Shown here in pieces: positions 1-8,100 of a stretch of 20,448 nt of DNA. The stretch comes from an uncultured Bacilli bacterium (GTDB lineage: Bacteria; Bacillota_I; Bacilli_A; RF39; UBA660): the NCBI GenBank assembly GCA_910578855.1, contig CAJTRV010000027.1:1-20448 (forward strand), given 5' to 3'. Within the stretch, counting starts at the first letter, position 1; each line of letters begins with the position of its first letter. The notes under the pieces are model-generated. The model did no database searches and was not told the origin of the DNA. It saw nothing but the letters and a program-made list of their open reading frames with translations. Made by a program: the position numbers and the translations under genes.

Positions 1-76
1 ATATATAATATCCTAACTACTTACACACTTTTCTTGACATACCCTAATTTTATAGATAAGTTGTGTATTAAAGATA

Positions 77-607
77 GTGGCCACCGGACCAACAGGTTCA
101 ATTGCCAATACAACAGGATGTTTCTGTGTTGATCAAATGCGAAATATTATTCAACAAATTATTACGTTATATCCAAACGATAATTTAATTATTGCAATGG
201 AAAGCGGTAATAATGTCAGTGGTCGTCCAGGATCACTTCTACCAGCCCCTAATAATAATCCAACTTCAGGATTATTTCAATTAGTGAATAATCAAGGTAC
301 ACCACAAGAAGCTGTTTCTATCTGTCGAATTGCCTCTATTACGATAACGAGTAGTACTTATAATGATGCGATTACGTATTTACCAGCACCAGTACCACTT
401 TCAACAGGTTGTGATGCAAACTGTGAGGCCGCAATTCGTTCTTATTTACCAGCAGGGACACCTAGTGTGGATATTAATGCTGGTGGTCAGACAGTAGCAC
501 AAGGTACTATTTTACGAAGTGAATATGGAATGGTTGTAGTAGTAGGAAATGATAATAGTAATCCAGCTTTTGTTTCATTGTGTAAGGCTGAAATTATTAA
601 TAAATAA
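77..607 (+). CDS. C-terminal part of a collagen-like (spore-surface type) protein, probably 5'-truncated
   Basis: The 176-residue product opens with a stub of a collagen Gly-X-Y repeat (ATGPTGS). A compact domain of about 165 residues follows, rich in Asn, Thr and Pro, with several cysteines (GCFC near the start, GCDANC about two thirds along, a Cys near the end). Collagen repeats followed by a globular C-terminal domain are typical of BclA-like exosporium and other spore-surface proteins of Bacillota; assignment to that group is inference. There is no convincing start: the GTG at 77 has no Shine-Dalgarno, and an in-frame stop lies at 53-55. The N-terminal signal or anchor region and most of the collagen repeat therefore seem to be lost, perhaps by recombination within the repeats. 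It may be a pseudogene or a rearranged allele. The second collagen-like remnant directly downstream supports a locus once made of tandem genes. Confidence 0.55.
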   Translation: MATGPTGSIANTTGCFCVDQMRNIIQQIITLYPNDNLIIAMESGNNVSGRPGSLLPAPNNNPTSGLFQLVNNQGTPQEAVSICRIASITITSSTYNDAITYLPAPVPLSTGCDANCEAAIRSYLPAGTPSVDINAGGQTVAQGTILRSEYGMVVVVGNDNSNPAFVSLCKAEIINK

Positions 608-684
608 TAAGGAAAGAGGATGTTAATATCTTCTTTTTAGTATATATTTACATTATAGGAGTAGATCAAAAAGAGGCATGATAA

Positions 685-893
685 CCAACAAGATCATAAG
701 GAACTATTGGTCCTTATGGAAGCGTCACTTTCTTATAATACTAGTTTGTCAAGAAGGGCATAGTCCACTTCATACCTGGTGATACTTTGTGTCTTGCTGT
801 TCAAGTATCAATATATTACCCACAGGATTGGATGCCGTGATCAATGGAAATGTTAATACAGTTTTGATGATCAAACGAAGTGGTCCGCTATAA
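685..893 (+). pseudogene. Degraded collagen-like protein gene, C-terminal remnant
   Basis: No intact frame exists here, but three pieces in shifting frames read like the end of a collagen-type spore-surface protein. From 685 the frame gives PTRS, a stop (697-699), then GTIGPYG, which resembles decayed Gly-X-Y triplets. From 775 another frame gives PGDTLCLAVQVS. From about 810, one base out of phase, a third frame gives NILPTGLDAVING followed by NVNTVLMIKRSGPL and a stop at 891-893. At least one internal stop and two frame changes show that the gene is dead. It lies 77 bases after the previous collagen-like fragment on the same strand, so the two may derive from a tandem pair. The stretch from 608 to 684 shows nothing else recognisable. 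Family assignment rests on motif resemblance only. Confidence 0.5.
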
Positions 894-918
894 TTTTACG
901 AAAAATGTCATATTTTAG

Positions 919-947
919 TTGACATTTCTTTATGAGAAGAATATACT
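919..947 (+). promoter_or_regulatory. Sigma-A type promoter for the tetR-yhgE pair
   Basis: TTGACA at 919-924 is followed, after exactly 17 bases, by TATACT at 942-947. The -35 is a perfect match and the -10 matches five of six bases. The -10 lies inside the palindrome TATACTAGTATA (942-953), so a repressor bound there would block polymerase. It is the only strong promoter seen upstream of the TetR gene. Confidence 0.8.
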
Positions 948-976
948 AGTATACTGAAAGGGATAAATAGTATACT
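942..976. promoter_or_regulatory. Candidate TetR operator: palindrome and repeated AGTATACT boxes
   Basis: TATACTAGTATA (942-953) is a perfect 12-base palindrome over the -10 box. AGTATACT, itself palindromic, occurs at 948-955 and again at 969-976, 21 bases apart centre to centre, or two helical turns. TetR-family proteins usually bind palindromes over their own promoter, so autoregulation by the adjacent gene product is the likely reading. Binding itself is inferred. Confidence 0.6.
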
Positions 977-988
977 TTGGGTGATAAA

Positions 989-1558
989 ATGAAAAAACAA
1001 TTAGAAATTATCAATACGGCTCGTGATTTATTTACGACATATGGTTATAAAAAGGTAAGCATGGATGAAATAGCCAAAACCGCCGGTGTCACCAAGCGTA
1101 CGATTTACCACTATTTCAAAGATAAAGATACCTTATTTCAATATTTTGTCGATGAAGAAAGAGCCAAAATTAAGGAAGCGATTGAAGAAATTGAAAAGGC
1201 AAATTTACCCTTTTTTGAAACGGTTCATGAGACATTGCTTACGATATTGCGTTATCGGAAACAATCGAAGTTGTTAAATACCATTCAAAGAGAAGCTGAT
1301 CTATTCATGAGTGAAACAGCTCTTCAACTTTTAAAAAAGGTAGAGCAAGATATGGAGCAATATATTGCGAGCCGTCTTCAAAAAGCAATCGATGAAGAGC
1401 AGATGAAACCTTGCAATGTCGAGCTTTGTTCTTTTCTTCTTGTAAAGCTATATATTGCTTTGATGCTTGAGTGGGATATTGACAAAAAACCACTCGCTTT
1501 GGAAGAAATAACTGACAATATTACGCAAATATTGAAAACAGGAATCTTTTATTCGTAG
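989..1558 (+). CDS. TetR/AcrR-family transcriptional regulator
   Basis: The 189-residue protein has the classic TetR N-terminal helix-turn-helix at about residues 5-50 (IINTARDLFTTYGYKKVSMD, then AGVTKRTIYHYFKDKDTLF). A longer alpha-helical ligand-binding and dimerisation domain follows, of no recognisable specificity. I chose the ATG at 989 because GGGTGAT (979-985) sits at the right distance. An in-frame TTG at 977 would add four residues but lacks a good Shine-Dalgarno. The stop is 11 bases before the YhgE-like gene, whose Shine-Dalgarno overlaps this gene's end, so the two form an operon. The palindromic boxes at the promoter suggest that it represses itself and the membrane protein behind it. 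Length and fold are ordinary for the family. Confidence 0.9.
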   Translation: MKKQLEIINTARDLFTTYGYKKVSMDEIAKTAGVTKRTIYHYFKDKDTLFQYFVDEERAKIKEAIEEIEKANLPFFETVHETLLTILRYRKQSKLLNTIQREADLFMSETALQLLKKVEQDMEQYIASRLQKAIDEEQMKPCNVELCSFLLVKLYIALMLEWDIDKKPLALEEITDNITQILKTGIFYS

Positions 1559-1569
1559 GAGGAGAGTAT

Positions 1570-3375
1570 ATGAAACAAACATCAAAAGAAACCAATAAGA
1601 TGAAGTATGTTGTTATGGTGGGACTATTAATCATTCCCGTAATGTATAGTTTCTTTTATTTAAAAGCATTCTGGGATCCATATGGAAATATGCAGGATAT
1701 CCCGGTTGCTATTGTTAATTTAGATGAAGGGGCACAAGGGAAAGCCTTAGTAACAACACTTCAGCAAAAGGATGCATTGAAGCTAACGGTCAAAGATCAA
1801 GACCAAGCCAATGAGGGGCTGCAGAATGGGACTTATTACGCGGTAGTGACAATTCCAAAAGATTTTACCAGTAATCTAGAAAAAGTGGCAACCAAAGAGC
1901 GTAGTCAGACAACAATTACCTATGCTCCAAACCAGAAGTCTAATTATTTAGCTTCGCAAATTATCAGTAAAGTGGTAACAGTGGTTGAAAAAGAAGTCAA
2001 TGCCAATGTTACTGAAGAAATTGTTGGGACTTTAACTGATCAATTAACAAAGGTTCCAGCTAGCGTTTCTCAGATTGAAGAAGGACTTGGAACGATTGCC
2101 GATGGAGCCAAAACAATAGAGGCCGGTTCTAATCAATTGGCAAGTGGGAGCAAGTCATTAACCGAACATTATCAACCATTTCACGCTGGTATCCAGAATG
2201 CCAAACAAGGGAGTGGGGAACTGACAACTGGCGCAACGGATTTGTTACAAGGTGCTAAAACGCTAGAAAACGGTCTAACTACCTATGTCGATCAGGTGAA
2301 TCATGTAGCGACAGCAATGGATTCACTTAGTAGTTTGCTTGCAACTTTAAGTGCTCATCCAGAGTATATCAATGATCCTAGTGTTAAAGCCAGTCTTGAT
2401 CAAGCGAGTGCAACCTTAAATGCGTTCGCAACAAAGCAAAATGGAACCAGTCAAATAGATATATTAAAGGCAAGTGGGACTGCTCTTGTTCAGGGATCAA
2501 ATACTTTGCGCCAAGGAGTTACTACGTTACAAAGTGGGGCAATGACATTAAATCAAGGTTTGGGTTCCTTACAAGATGCTTCTATGCAAATTCAGACTGG
2601 AATTCAGACATTACACCAAGGAGCATCTGACTTAACCCGTGGTACGACACAACTATCTCAAGGTGTTAATGCTGCCAAAGACGAAGTGCATACAAACCGC
2701 GTTAAGGTAGAGACAGAAGTGAAGGCGTTAGACGGACTTAGTCATTATGCGAAATCTCCGGTGGTTGTGAAGGAAAAAGATTATATCAAAGTAAATGAAT
2801 ATGGTACGGCATTTGCTCCATACTTTATGTCTATCTCGTTATGGGTAGGTGCATTGATGTTATTTGTTGTCTTATACTATGATGTCAATGATCGTTTTCC
2901 GCTATTTAGTCGAAATGCCACCAACAAAGTAAAACGGACGCTTGCTTATATGGGGGTTGCAACGTTACAGGCAATTGTCTTAGGTCTTTTATTACAACTG
3001 GGATTAGGATATCAAGTAACGAATACGCTATTATATTATAGTGCGATTATTCTAACAGCCAATGCCTTTATTCTGATGATCGAATTTCTCATCGTTCATT
3101 TTAACGATGTTGGTAAATTCCTCGCCATTTTACTACTTGTTTTACAATTGGCTGCTAGTGCAGGAACGTTCCCAATTGAGACGGTTCCTAAGATTTTCCA
3201 AAACTTATATCCACTCATGCCAATGCACTATACGATTAATTTATTTAAAGAGGCGTTAATTGCAATTGACACTAGTTTATTACAAACCAATTTAGGAATT
3301 GTCATTGCAATGGTGATTGTCTTCTTTGGAATCAATATCACGAGTGATAAAATAGTATTACATAAGAAAAAGTAA
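1570..3375 (+). CDS. YhgE/Pip-family (ABC-2 transporter-like) membrane protein
   Basis: The 601-residue product has the YhgE/Pip layout. One membrane helix lies near residues 13-33, followed by the characteristic FWDPYG and the IPVAIVNLDEGAQGK segment. A long extracytoplasmic region (about 40-410) follows, with many short repeats of the form GAxxLxxG or QGxxxL, likely helical or coiled. About five membrane helices fill residues 415-595. Family members are named after a Lactococcus phage-infection protein. Others export or help assemble surface components or take part in type VII secretion, but for most the substrate is unknown and I cannot assign one. Translation starts from a strong TAGGAGGAGA site that overlaps the TetR stop. 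A regulator-plus-transporter pair fits an inducible export or envelope-stress function. The stop codon lies in the stem of a bidirectional terminator. Confidence 0.85.
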   Translation: MKQTSKETNKMKYVVMVGLLIIPVMYSFFYLKAFWDPYGNMQDIPVAIVNLDEGAQGKALVTTLQQKDALKLTVKDQDQANEGLQNGTYYAVVTIPKDFTSNLEKVATKERSQTTITYAPNQKSNYLASQIISKVVTVVEKEVNANVTEEIVGTLTDQLTKVPASVSQIEEGLGTIADGAKTIEAGSNQLASGSKSLTEHYQPFHAGIQNAKQGSGELTTGATDLLQGAKTLENGLTTYVDQVNHVATAMDSLSSLLATLSAHPEYINDPSVKASLDQASATLNAFATKQNGTSQIDILKASGTALVQGSNTLRQGVTTLQSGAMTLNQGLGSLQDASMQIQTGIQTLHQGASDLTRGTTQLSQGVNAAKDEVHTNRVKVETEVKALDGLSHYAKSPVVVKEKDYIKVNEYGTAFAPYFMSISLWVGALMLFVVLYYDVNDRFPLFSRNATNKVKRTLAYMGVATLQAIVLGLLLQLGLGYQVTNTLLYYSAIILTANAFILMIEFLIVHFNDVGKFLAILLLVLQLAASAGTFPIETVPKIFQNLYPLMPMHYTINLFKEALIAIDTSLLQTNLGIVIAMVIVFFGINITSDKIVLHKKK

Positions 3376-3394
3376 CGGGCTCGTTACTTTTTTT
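3367..3394. terminator. Bidirectional terminator between yhgE-like gene and ldh
   Basis: The arms AAAAAGTAACG (3367-3377) and CGTTACTTTTT (3382-3392) pair perfectly around a GGCT loop and are followed by more T; on the other strand the A run provides the U tract. It contains the stop of the plus-strand gene and touches the stop of ldh (3393-3395), so it serves both converging genes. Confidence 0.85.
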
Positions 3395-4310
3395 ATAGCT
3401 TATCGTTGATGGTTGTAATCGCTTCTTTAATTGTATGAACAGAATCTGCCAGTCTTCGTTGTTCTTCTTCTGTCAAGGTTAATTTAGCGTTTCCCTTGAT
3501 TCCTTGGCGATTGATAATGGCAGGACTACTGATATAAATATCATGTTCTTTATCATAGGTTGAAACCGTTAAGATCGTATTTTCGTCCCCAAGAATGGCA
3601 TTGGTAATTCGCACCAAACACATTCCAATTCCATAGTAGGTCGCTCCTTTGCGTTTGATAATTTCATAGGCAGCATTTTTTACCTCGGTTTCAATTTGTA
3701 CAAGTTCTTCCTCTTGGAGAAACCGGTGAATGTTAATAAGGCCTACATTAGCACTACTCCAAGGGACAAATTCACTGTCTCCGTGTTCACCCATGACATA
3801 GGCATGAACATTTTTGGGATTGATGCCTAAACGTTCCGCTAAGACATAGCGCAAGCGAGCTGTATCGAGGGTTGTTCCACTACCAATCACTCGGTACGCT
3901 GGTAATTTCGATAATTTATAGGTCATATAAGTCATGACATCAAGGGGATTGGTGGCTACCAAAAAGATCCCATTAAATCCACTATTCATGACATTTGTTA
4001 TAATACTTGAGAAGATTTCAGTATTTTTATAAATCAAATCCATCCTTGTTTCATTAGGTTCTTGATTCGCACCAGCTGCAAGACAGACAATATCAGCGTC
4101 CTGACAATCCTGATAATTTCCGGCTGAAATTTTAATCTTGCTTGGGGCAAAGGCCAAACAATGATTTAAATCCATCATCTCACCGATAATTTTGTCCGCG
4201 TTTAAATCAATTAAGACAATTTCACCAACTGGTGTTTTTTGATTCAGTAGGGCGTAGGCATAACTCATACCAACGTTTCCACAACCGACTATTACAACTT
4301 TATTTTTCAT
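3393..4310 (-). CDS. ldh: L-lactate dehydrogenase
   Basis: This 305-residue cytoplasmic enzyme reduces pyruvate to L-lactate and regenerates NAD+ in fermentation. The Rossmann motif GCGNVG is at residues 9-14, with the NAD-binding acidic residue D35. The mobile-loop segment ANQEPNETR carries Gln83 at the position that selects pyruvate; malate dehydrogenases have Arg there. Arg89, Asn121, the LDTARLR segment (D149, R152) and catalytic His176 in GEHGDSE are all present. Length is close to the usual 310-320. The start is supported by AAAGGATG upstream of the ATG. It is divergent from cardiolipin synthase and has its own promoter. I see no allosteric-site information that would predict dependence on fructose-1,6-bisphosphate. 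Confidence 0.93.
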   Translation of the reverse strand: MKNKVVIVGCGNVGMSYAYALLNQKTPVGEIVLIDLNADKIIGEMMDLNHCLAFAPSKIKISAGNYQDCQDADIVCLAAGANQEPNETRMDLIYKNTEIFSSIITNVMNSGFNGIFLVATNPLDVMTYMTYKLSKLPAYRVIGSGTTLDTARLRYVLAERLGINPKNVHAYVMGEHGDSEFVPWSSANVGLINIHRFLQEEELVQIETEVKNAAYEIIKRKGATYYGIGMCLVRITNAILGDENTILTVSTYDKEHDIYISSPAIINRQGIKGNAKLTLTEEEQRRLADSVHTIKEAITTINDKL

Positions 4311-4332
4311 GTTATCATCCTTTTCTATTTTT

Positions 4333-4361
4333 ATTGTATCAAGATTAAATCTGTAAGTAAA
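4333..4361 (-). promoter_or_regulatory. Promoter for ldh
   Basis: On the minus strand, TTTACT (4361-4356) and TACAAT (4338-4333) are 17 bases apart, and TGA directly before the -10 makes it an extended -10. This leaves a short leader before the AAAGGATG Shine-Dalgarno. Confidence 0.6.
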
Positions 4362-4373
4362 GATCGAAGAATG

Positions 4374-4382
4374 TGTTATAAT
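4374..4382 (+). promoter_or_regulatory. Extended -10 promoter for cardiolipin synthase-mutY
   Basis: TGT followed by a perfect TATAAT (4377-4382) forms an extended -10 element; no good -35 is seen at the usual distance. The start region would lie close to the GGAGG at 4392-4396. The promoter is back-to-back with that of ldh. Confidence 0.6.
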
Positions 4383-4402
4383 AATGATAATGGAGGATAT
4401 TT

Positions 4403-5932
4403 ATGAAACAGATTACCAAATTATTATCTCATCGGGTTGTAATGGTGGGATTATTACTATTAATTCAGTTCGGTGCCATTTTAGCACTCGTATTAAAATT
4501 TAATGAATATTATGTATATTTTTATACACTTTGTGATCTCATTGCCTTAATTATTACTGTTTATATTGTCAGTTTAAAAAGCAATCCTGGTTATAAAATC
4601 GCCTGGATTGTTACCATTATGGCAATTCCACTATTTGGGGTTTTACTATACCTGATTTTTGGTGGAAATCGTTTAAGTAACCGTGAAAAAAAGAAAATGT
4701 TAGAAATTTATCAGCACACCAAAGATTATTTTGTTCAAGATATTGAAACTGAACGTCATTTAAGTGAAGCAAGTAAGGCAGCGTATGCTCAGTCAAAATA
4801 TATTCGTGATTACGCTCTTTGTCCTGTCCATGAGCATACGAAGACGACTTATTTTCCGCGGGGAGAAGACTTTTATAAGGATTTTTTAACAGAATTAAAG
4901 GCTGCTAAACAATTTATTTTTATCGAGTTTTTTATTATTGCCGAGGGAACAATGTGGGATACAACATTGGATATTTTAGAACAAAAAGCCAAAGAAGGAG
5001 TCGATGTCAGATTATTATACGATGATATGGGATGTATTTTTACATTGCCAAAAGACTATGATCAACAGTTACGGAAGCGAGGAATTAAGTGTACTGCTTT
5101 TAATCCTTTTATTCCAATTTTAACGAGTCGCTTTAATAATCGTGATCATCGAAAAATTGTCGTAATCGATGGAACCGTTGCGTATACCGGTGGTGTTAAT
5201 ATAGCGGATGAATATATTAATCACATTCAAAAATATGGTTACTGGAAAGACAATGCCTTGAAATTAGAAGGGGATGGTGTTTGGAGTTTTACGATTATGT
5301 TTTTGACTCTTTGGAATTATATTCATAATGCCGATGTCGATTATACACGGTATCGCATCACCCAACCGGTGAGGCAGGACTGTGATGGGTTTGTGCAGCC
5401 GTATAGTGATAGTCCGTTAGATGATGAGGCAACTGGGGAGACTGTTTATTTAAATTTAATTAATCGGGCGACTCAATCAGTCTATATTACAACTCCTTAT
5501 CTAATTGTTGATAATGAGATGATTACAGCCCTTTGTAATGCTGCTAAAAGTGGAATCGATGTGAGAATTATTACCCCGGGGATTGCTGATAAAAAGATTG
5601 TCAATGAGCTCACCAAAGGCTACTATCATATTTTAATCAGTTGCGGCGTTCGAATTTATGAATATACCCCAGGTTTTATTCATGCGAAAACAGTGATTGT
5701 TGATGGAGAGTATGCCACTGTTGGTAGTGTGAACTTTGATTATCGAAGCTTGTACCTTCATTTTGAGTGTGGTGTATGGATGTACCGGACGAATTGTATA
5801 CAAGATATTATGGCGGATTATGAGCAAACATTAACAGAATCCCAGGAAATTACCCTTGATGATTGTAATCAAGTTAGTATTCCAAGAAAGGTGTTTCGAG
5901 CGATTTTACGTGTTTTCGCTCCGATGATGTAA
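4403..5932 (+). CDS. cls: Cardiolipin synthase (phospholipase D superfamily)
   Basis: The 509-residue enzyme makes cardiolipin by joining phosphatidylglycerol molecules at the cytoplasmic membrane. Two N-terminal membrane helices (about residues 12-32 and 38-58) and a further hydrophobic stretch (about 65-88, ending FGGNRLS) are typical of bacterial Cls. Two phospholipase D motifs follow: HRKIVVIDGTVAYTGG near residue 250 and HAKTVIVDGEYATVGS near residue 427. Both have intact His, Lys and Asp. The length matches the usual 480-515. GGAGG six bases before the ATG fixes the start. mutY begins one base after its stop, so the two are probably co-transcribed and translationally coupled, with no obvious functional link. 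Confidence 0.93.
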   Translation: MKQITKLLSHRVVMVGLLLLIQFGAILALVLKFNEYYVYFYTLCDLIALIITVYIVSLKSNPGYKIAWIVTIMAIPLFGVLLYLIFGGNRLSNREKKKMLEIYQHTKDYFVQDIETERHLSEASKAAYAQSKYIRDYALCPVHEHTKTTYFPRGEDFYKDFLTELKAAKQFIFIEFFIIAEGTMWDTTLDILEQKAKEGVDVRLLYDDMGCIFTLPKDYDQQLRKRGIKCTAFNPFIPILTSRFNNRDHRKIVVIDGTVAYTGGVNIADEYINHIQKYGYWKDNALKLEGDGVWSFTIMFLTLWNYIHNADVDYTRYRITQPVRQDCDGFVQPYSDSPLDDEATGETVYLNLINRATQSVYITTPYLIVDNEMITALCNAAKSGIDVRIITPGIADKKIVNELTKGYYHILISCGVRIYEYTPGFIHAKTVIVDGEYATVGSVNFDYRSLYLHFECGVWMYRTNCIQDIMADYEQTLTESQEITLDDCNQVSIPRKVFRAILRVFAPMM

Positions 5933-5933
5933 G

Positions 5934-6986
5934 ATGGAATTACAGGAAATAGTTAACCCTTTACTAGACTGGTACGAAACAGCGAAACGGGATTTGCCCT
6001 GGCGAAGGGATCCCAGCTTTTATCACGTATGGTTATCGGAGATTATGTTACAACAGACACGAGTTCAAGCGGTCAAGGAATACTACCAGCGGTTCTTAAC
6101 ACGCTTACCAACCATTCATGATCTGGCAACGGTACCTGTTGACGAATTATTAAAATTATGGGAAGGACTAGGGTATTATAATCGAGCCCGTAATTTACAA
6201 AAGGCCGCTCAGGTAATCGAAACTACCTATGGAGGGATACCGCCCCATGATTATGAGACACTGTTAACATTACCCGGAATTGGGGAATATACAGCCGGAG
6301 CGATTGCATCTATTTGTTACCAAGAGAAAGTACCTGCTATCGATGGGAATGTCTTGCGGGTGATGATGCGCCTGATGAATGATTCTTCAGATATTACATT
6401 ACCAGCTACCAAGAAGACTTTATTTCAAACGTTACAAAATATTTTACCAGCCGAAGTAGGGGACTTTAATCAAGCTTTGATGGAGTTGGGCGCTTTGATC
6501 TGTCTTCCAAATGGGGAACCAAAATGTGCAGAGTGTCCCTTACATCATATTTGTTTAGCGCACCAGCACCAAACTGTGTTATCTCTTCCGGTGAAAACGA
6601 AAAAGAAAGCGCGGCGGACTGAGAAAAAGACCGTTTTGTTAATGGTTCAATATAACCAAGTGGCGCTCCTAAAGCGCCCGGCAACCGGATTGCTCGCTGG
6701 TCTTTGGATGTTTCCCTTATTAGAAGGGCACCAATCGCCCGACGAAGTTCTCACATGGATAAAAGATCAAGGCCTATATCCAATTCGGATTTTAGAACTT
6801 GATTCTGCCAAACATATTTTTACTCATTTAGAATGGAATATGAAAGGGTATGTGGTCTTTGTCAGTGAAGTAGGTGGAACCTTTACCTGGGCGAGTCATC
6901 AGGAATTACGGACCAAGTATGCGATTCCAACTGCCGTTACTAAGTATCAAGAAGCGTTAGAAGAAGTGATGCACCAGAACTTGTAA
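5934..6986 (+). CDS. mutY: Adenine DNA glycosylase MutY
   Basis: MutY removes adenine mispaired with 8-oxoguanine, preventing G:C to T:A mutations. The 350-residue product contains WLSEIMLQQTRV with catalytic Glu36, the helix-hairpin-helix LPGIGEYTAGAI (113-124) and catalytic Asp137 in VPAIDGNV. The iron-sulfur loop has Cys at 190, 198, 201 and 207. Spacing is C-x7-C-x2-C-x5-C, one residue longer in the first gap than in the E. coli enzyme. The C-terminal third (about 230-345) is the NUDIX-like domain that recognises 8-oxoguanine. The ATG follows the cls stop by one base and has no strong Shine-Dalgarno, so translation probably depends on ribosomes finishing cls. Confidence 0.93.
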   Translation: MELQEIVNPLLDWYETAKRDLPWRRDPSFYHVWLSEIMLQQTRVQAVKEYYQRFLTRLPTIHDLATVPVDELLKLWEGLGYYNRARNLQKAAQVIETTYGGIPPHDYETLLTLPGIGEYTAGAIASICYQEKVPAIDGNVLRVMMRLMNDSSDITLPATKKTLFQTLQNILPAEVGDFNQALMELGALICLPNGEPKCAECPLHHICLAHQHQTVLSLPVKTKKKARRTEKKTVLLMVQYNQVALLKRPATGLLAGLWMFPLLEGHQSPDEVLTWIKDQGLYPIRILELDSAKHIFTHLEWNMKGYVVFVSEVGGTFTWASHQELRTKYAIPTAVTKYQEALEEVMHQNL

Positions 6987-6995
6987 TCACTTTTT
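6962..6995 (+). terminator. Probable intrinsic terminator after mutY
   Basis: AAGTGAT (6962-6968) pairs with ATCACTT (6984-6990) around a 15-base loop, followed by a run of seven T in total. The mutY stop lies in the loop side of the structure. The stem is short and AT-rich, so efficiency may be modest. Confidence 0.55.
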
Positions 6996-7041
6996 TTGTA
7001 TATAATCGTCATCTCCGCATATTCTTTACTAGGTGAAAACG

Positions 7042-7506
7042 ATGAAAAAAGATTGGAAAATGTATTTACTGGTTATTTTATTACCAGTACTATTAGGGGG
7101 AATGGTCGGCTTACTTGTCAATATGACGAGTAGTTACCAGACATTTACCAAGCCACCTTTGGCACCACCGGGATATGTCTTTCCGATTGTATGGACGATT
7201 CTTTATTTACTAATGGGAATTTCTTATTATATGATTATTACCAGTCATCATCATAAGACGAGACAGGCCACCAACATCTATTGGATTCAGTTAGGACTCA
7301 ACTTATTATGGCCTATTTTATTCTTTACGCTTGATCTAAAGATTATTGCCTTTGTTGAATTATTAGTGTTAATTTATGCGGTCACGAATATGATTATTTC
7401 CTTCTATCAGATTAATAAGAAAGCTGGACTACTGCAGGTCCCATATTTACTATGGTGTTTATTTGCTAGTTACTTAAATCTGGCAATTGCTCTATTAAAT
7501 CACTAA
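7042..7506 (+). CDS. tspO: TspO/MBR-family membrane protein (tryptophan-rich sensory protein)
   Basis: This 154-residue integral membrane protein has about five transmembrane helices. The family signature is clear: KPPLAPPGYVFPIVWTIL near residues 40-57, followed by Tyr/Leu/Met-rich helix two and WIQLGLNLLWPILFF around 94-108. TspO proteins bind porphyrins and other hydrophobic ligands and have been linked to stress responses and tetrapyrrole photodegradation; the role here is unknown. AGGTGA at 7031-7036 sets the ATG at 7042 as the start; the in-frame GTG at 7033 lies inside that site and is unlikely. It stands alone between two terminators. No haem or porphyrin genes are nearby. Confidence 0.88.
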   Translation: MKKDWKMYLLVILLPVLLGGMVGLLVNMTSSYQTFTKPPLAPPGYVFPIVWTILYLLMGISYYMIITSHHHKTRQATNIYWIQLGLNLLWPILFFTLDLKIIAFVELLVLIYAVTNMIISFYQINKKAGLLQVPYLLWCLFASYLNLAIALLNH

Positions 7507-7543
7507 AAATCCCTTCGTCATAAGTAGACGAAGAGATTTTTTT
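7505..7543 (+). terminator. Intrinsic terminator after tspO
   Basis: The arms at 7505-7519 and 7527-7541 pair at 14 of 15 positions (one C/A mismatch) around a 7-base loop, ending in a run of seven T. The last bases of the tspO stop codon are the first bases of the stem. Confidence 0.88.
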
Positions 7544-7636
7544 GATATATAGGTGGAGAAATGATGTTGCAATGATTAAAAAATCATAAGGATTGAAATG
7601 AAATGTGATTATAATATTGTGTAACAAAGTTTAAAG

Positions 7637-7755
7637 ATGTATACTGAATATAAAGATAAATTGAATCATGGAAACCAAATGATTTTGTCTGTGATAACCG
7701 GATGATTCATGAATTGTTTTCGTATAAGGAAATATTAAGCTATGAAAGGAAATGA
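7637..7755 (+). pseudogene. Possible frameshifted small gene upstream of the ASCH gene
   Basis: Two overlapping frames each read like protein. From the ATG at 7637 the frame gives MYTEYKDKL. From 7660, in a second frame, it continues IESWKPNDFVCDNRMIHELF and SYKEILSYERK to a TGA at 7753-7755. Restoring one base in the A run near 7658-7660 would join them into MYTEYKDKIESWKPNDFV and onward, a product of about 39 residues. It ends four bases before the next ATG, and the ASCH gene's Shine-Dalgarno lies inside its end. I do not recognise the sequence, and this short stretch may be coincidence. No clear Shine-Dalgarno precedes 7637. The rest of 7544-7758 shows no feature I can support. Confidence 0.25.
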
Positions 7756-7758
7756 AAG

Positions 7759-8100
7759 ATGCAACATCACATGCGATTAACCGAACACCCATTTAATAGA
7801 TTAAAAGAGGGTATGAAAGAGATTGAATTTAGAATCTATGATGAAAAAAGGAAAAAGATCGAAGTTGGCGATACAATTAAATTTTCTCTATTGCCTTCCT
7901 TGCAAGAATCCGTGATTGTGCAAGTTGTCGCTTTGTACCAGTATCCAACGTTCGAAGAATTACTTACTTTTCTAGGATATCAAGGTGATGCTTTAGACGA
8001 AAAAATGCACCTAATCTATTCTTTTTATTCTAAACAACAAGAAGATGAGAATGGTGTTCTTGGAATAAAGATGAAAATAATACCAAAAAATGAATCATGA
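7759..8100 (+). CDS. ASCH-domain protein
   Basis: The 113-residue protein is essentially one ASCH domain (a PUA-like beta-barrel). Family hallmarks are LTEHPFNRLKEGMKEIEFRI near the N-terminus, the DEKRKKIEVGDTIKF strand-turn at about residues 28-42, and the hydrophobic strand IVQVVALYQYPTFEELL. ASCH domains are thought to bind nucleic acid; some relatives, such as E. coli YqfB, hydrolyse N4-acetylcytidine, but no such activity can be assigned here. AAAGGA lies eight bases before the ATG. The stop TGA overlaps the stop of the converging glycosylase gene within TCATGA (8095-8100). Confidence 0.8.
   Translation: MQHHMRLTEHPFNRLKEGMKEIEFRIYDEKRKKIEVGDTIKFSLLPSLQESVIVQVVALYQYPTFEELLTFLGYQGDALDEKMHLIYSFYSKQQEDENGVLGIKMKIIPKNES

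Noticed and set aside
977..988. TTG at 977 as start of the TetR gene
   Set aside because: It overlaps the operator box and lacks a spaced Shine-Dalgarno; the ATG at 989 has GGGTGAT at the right distance.
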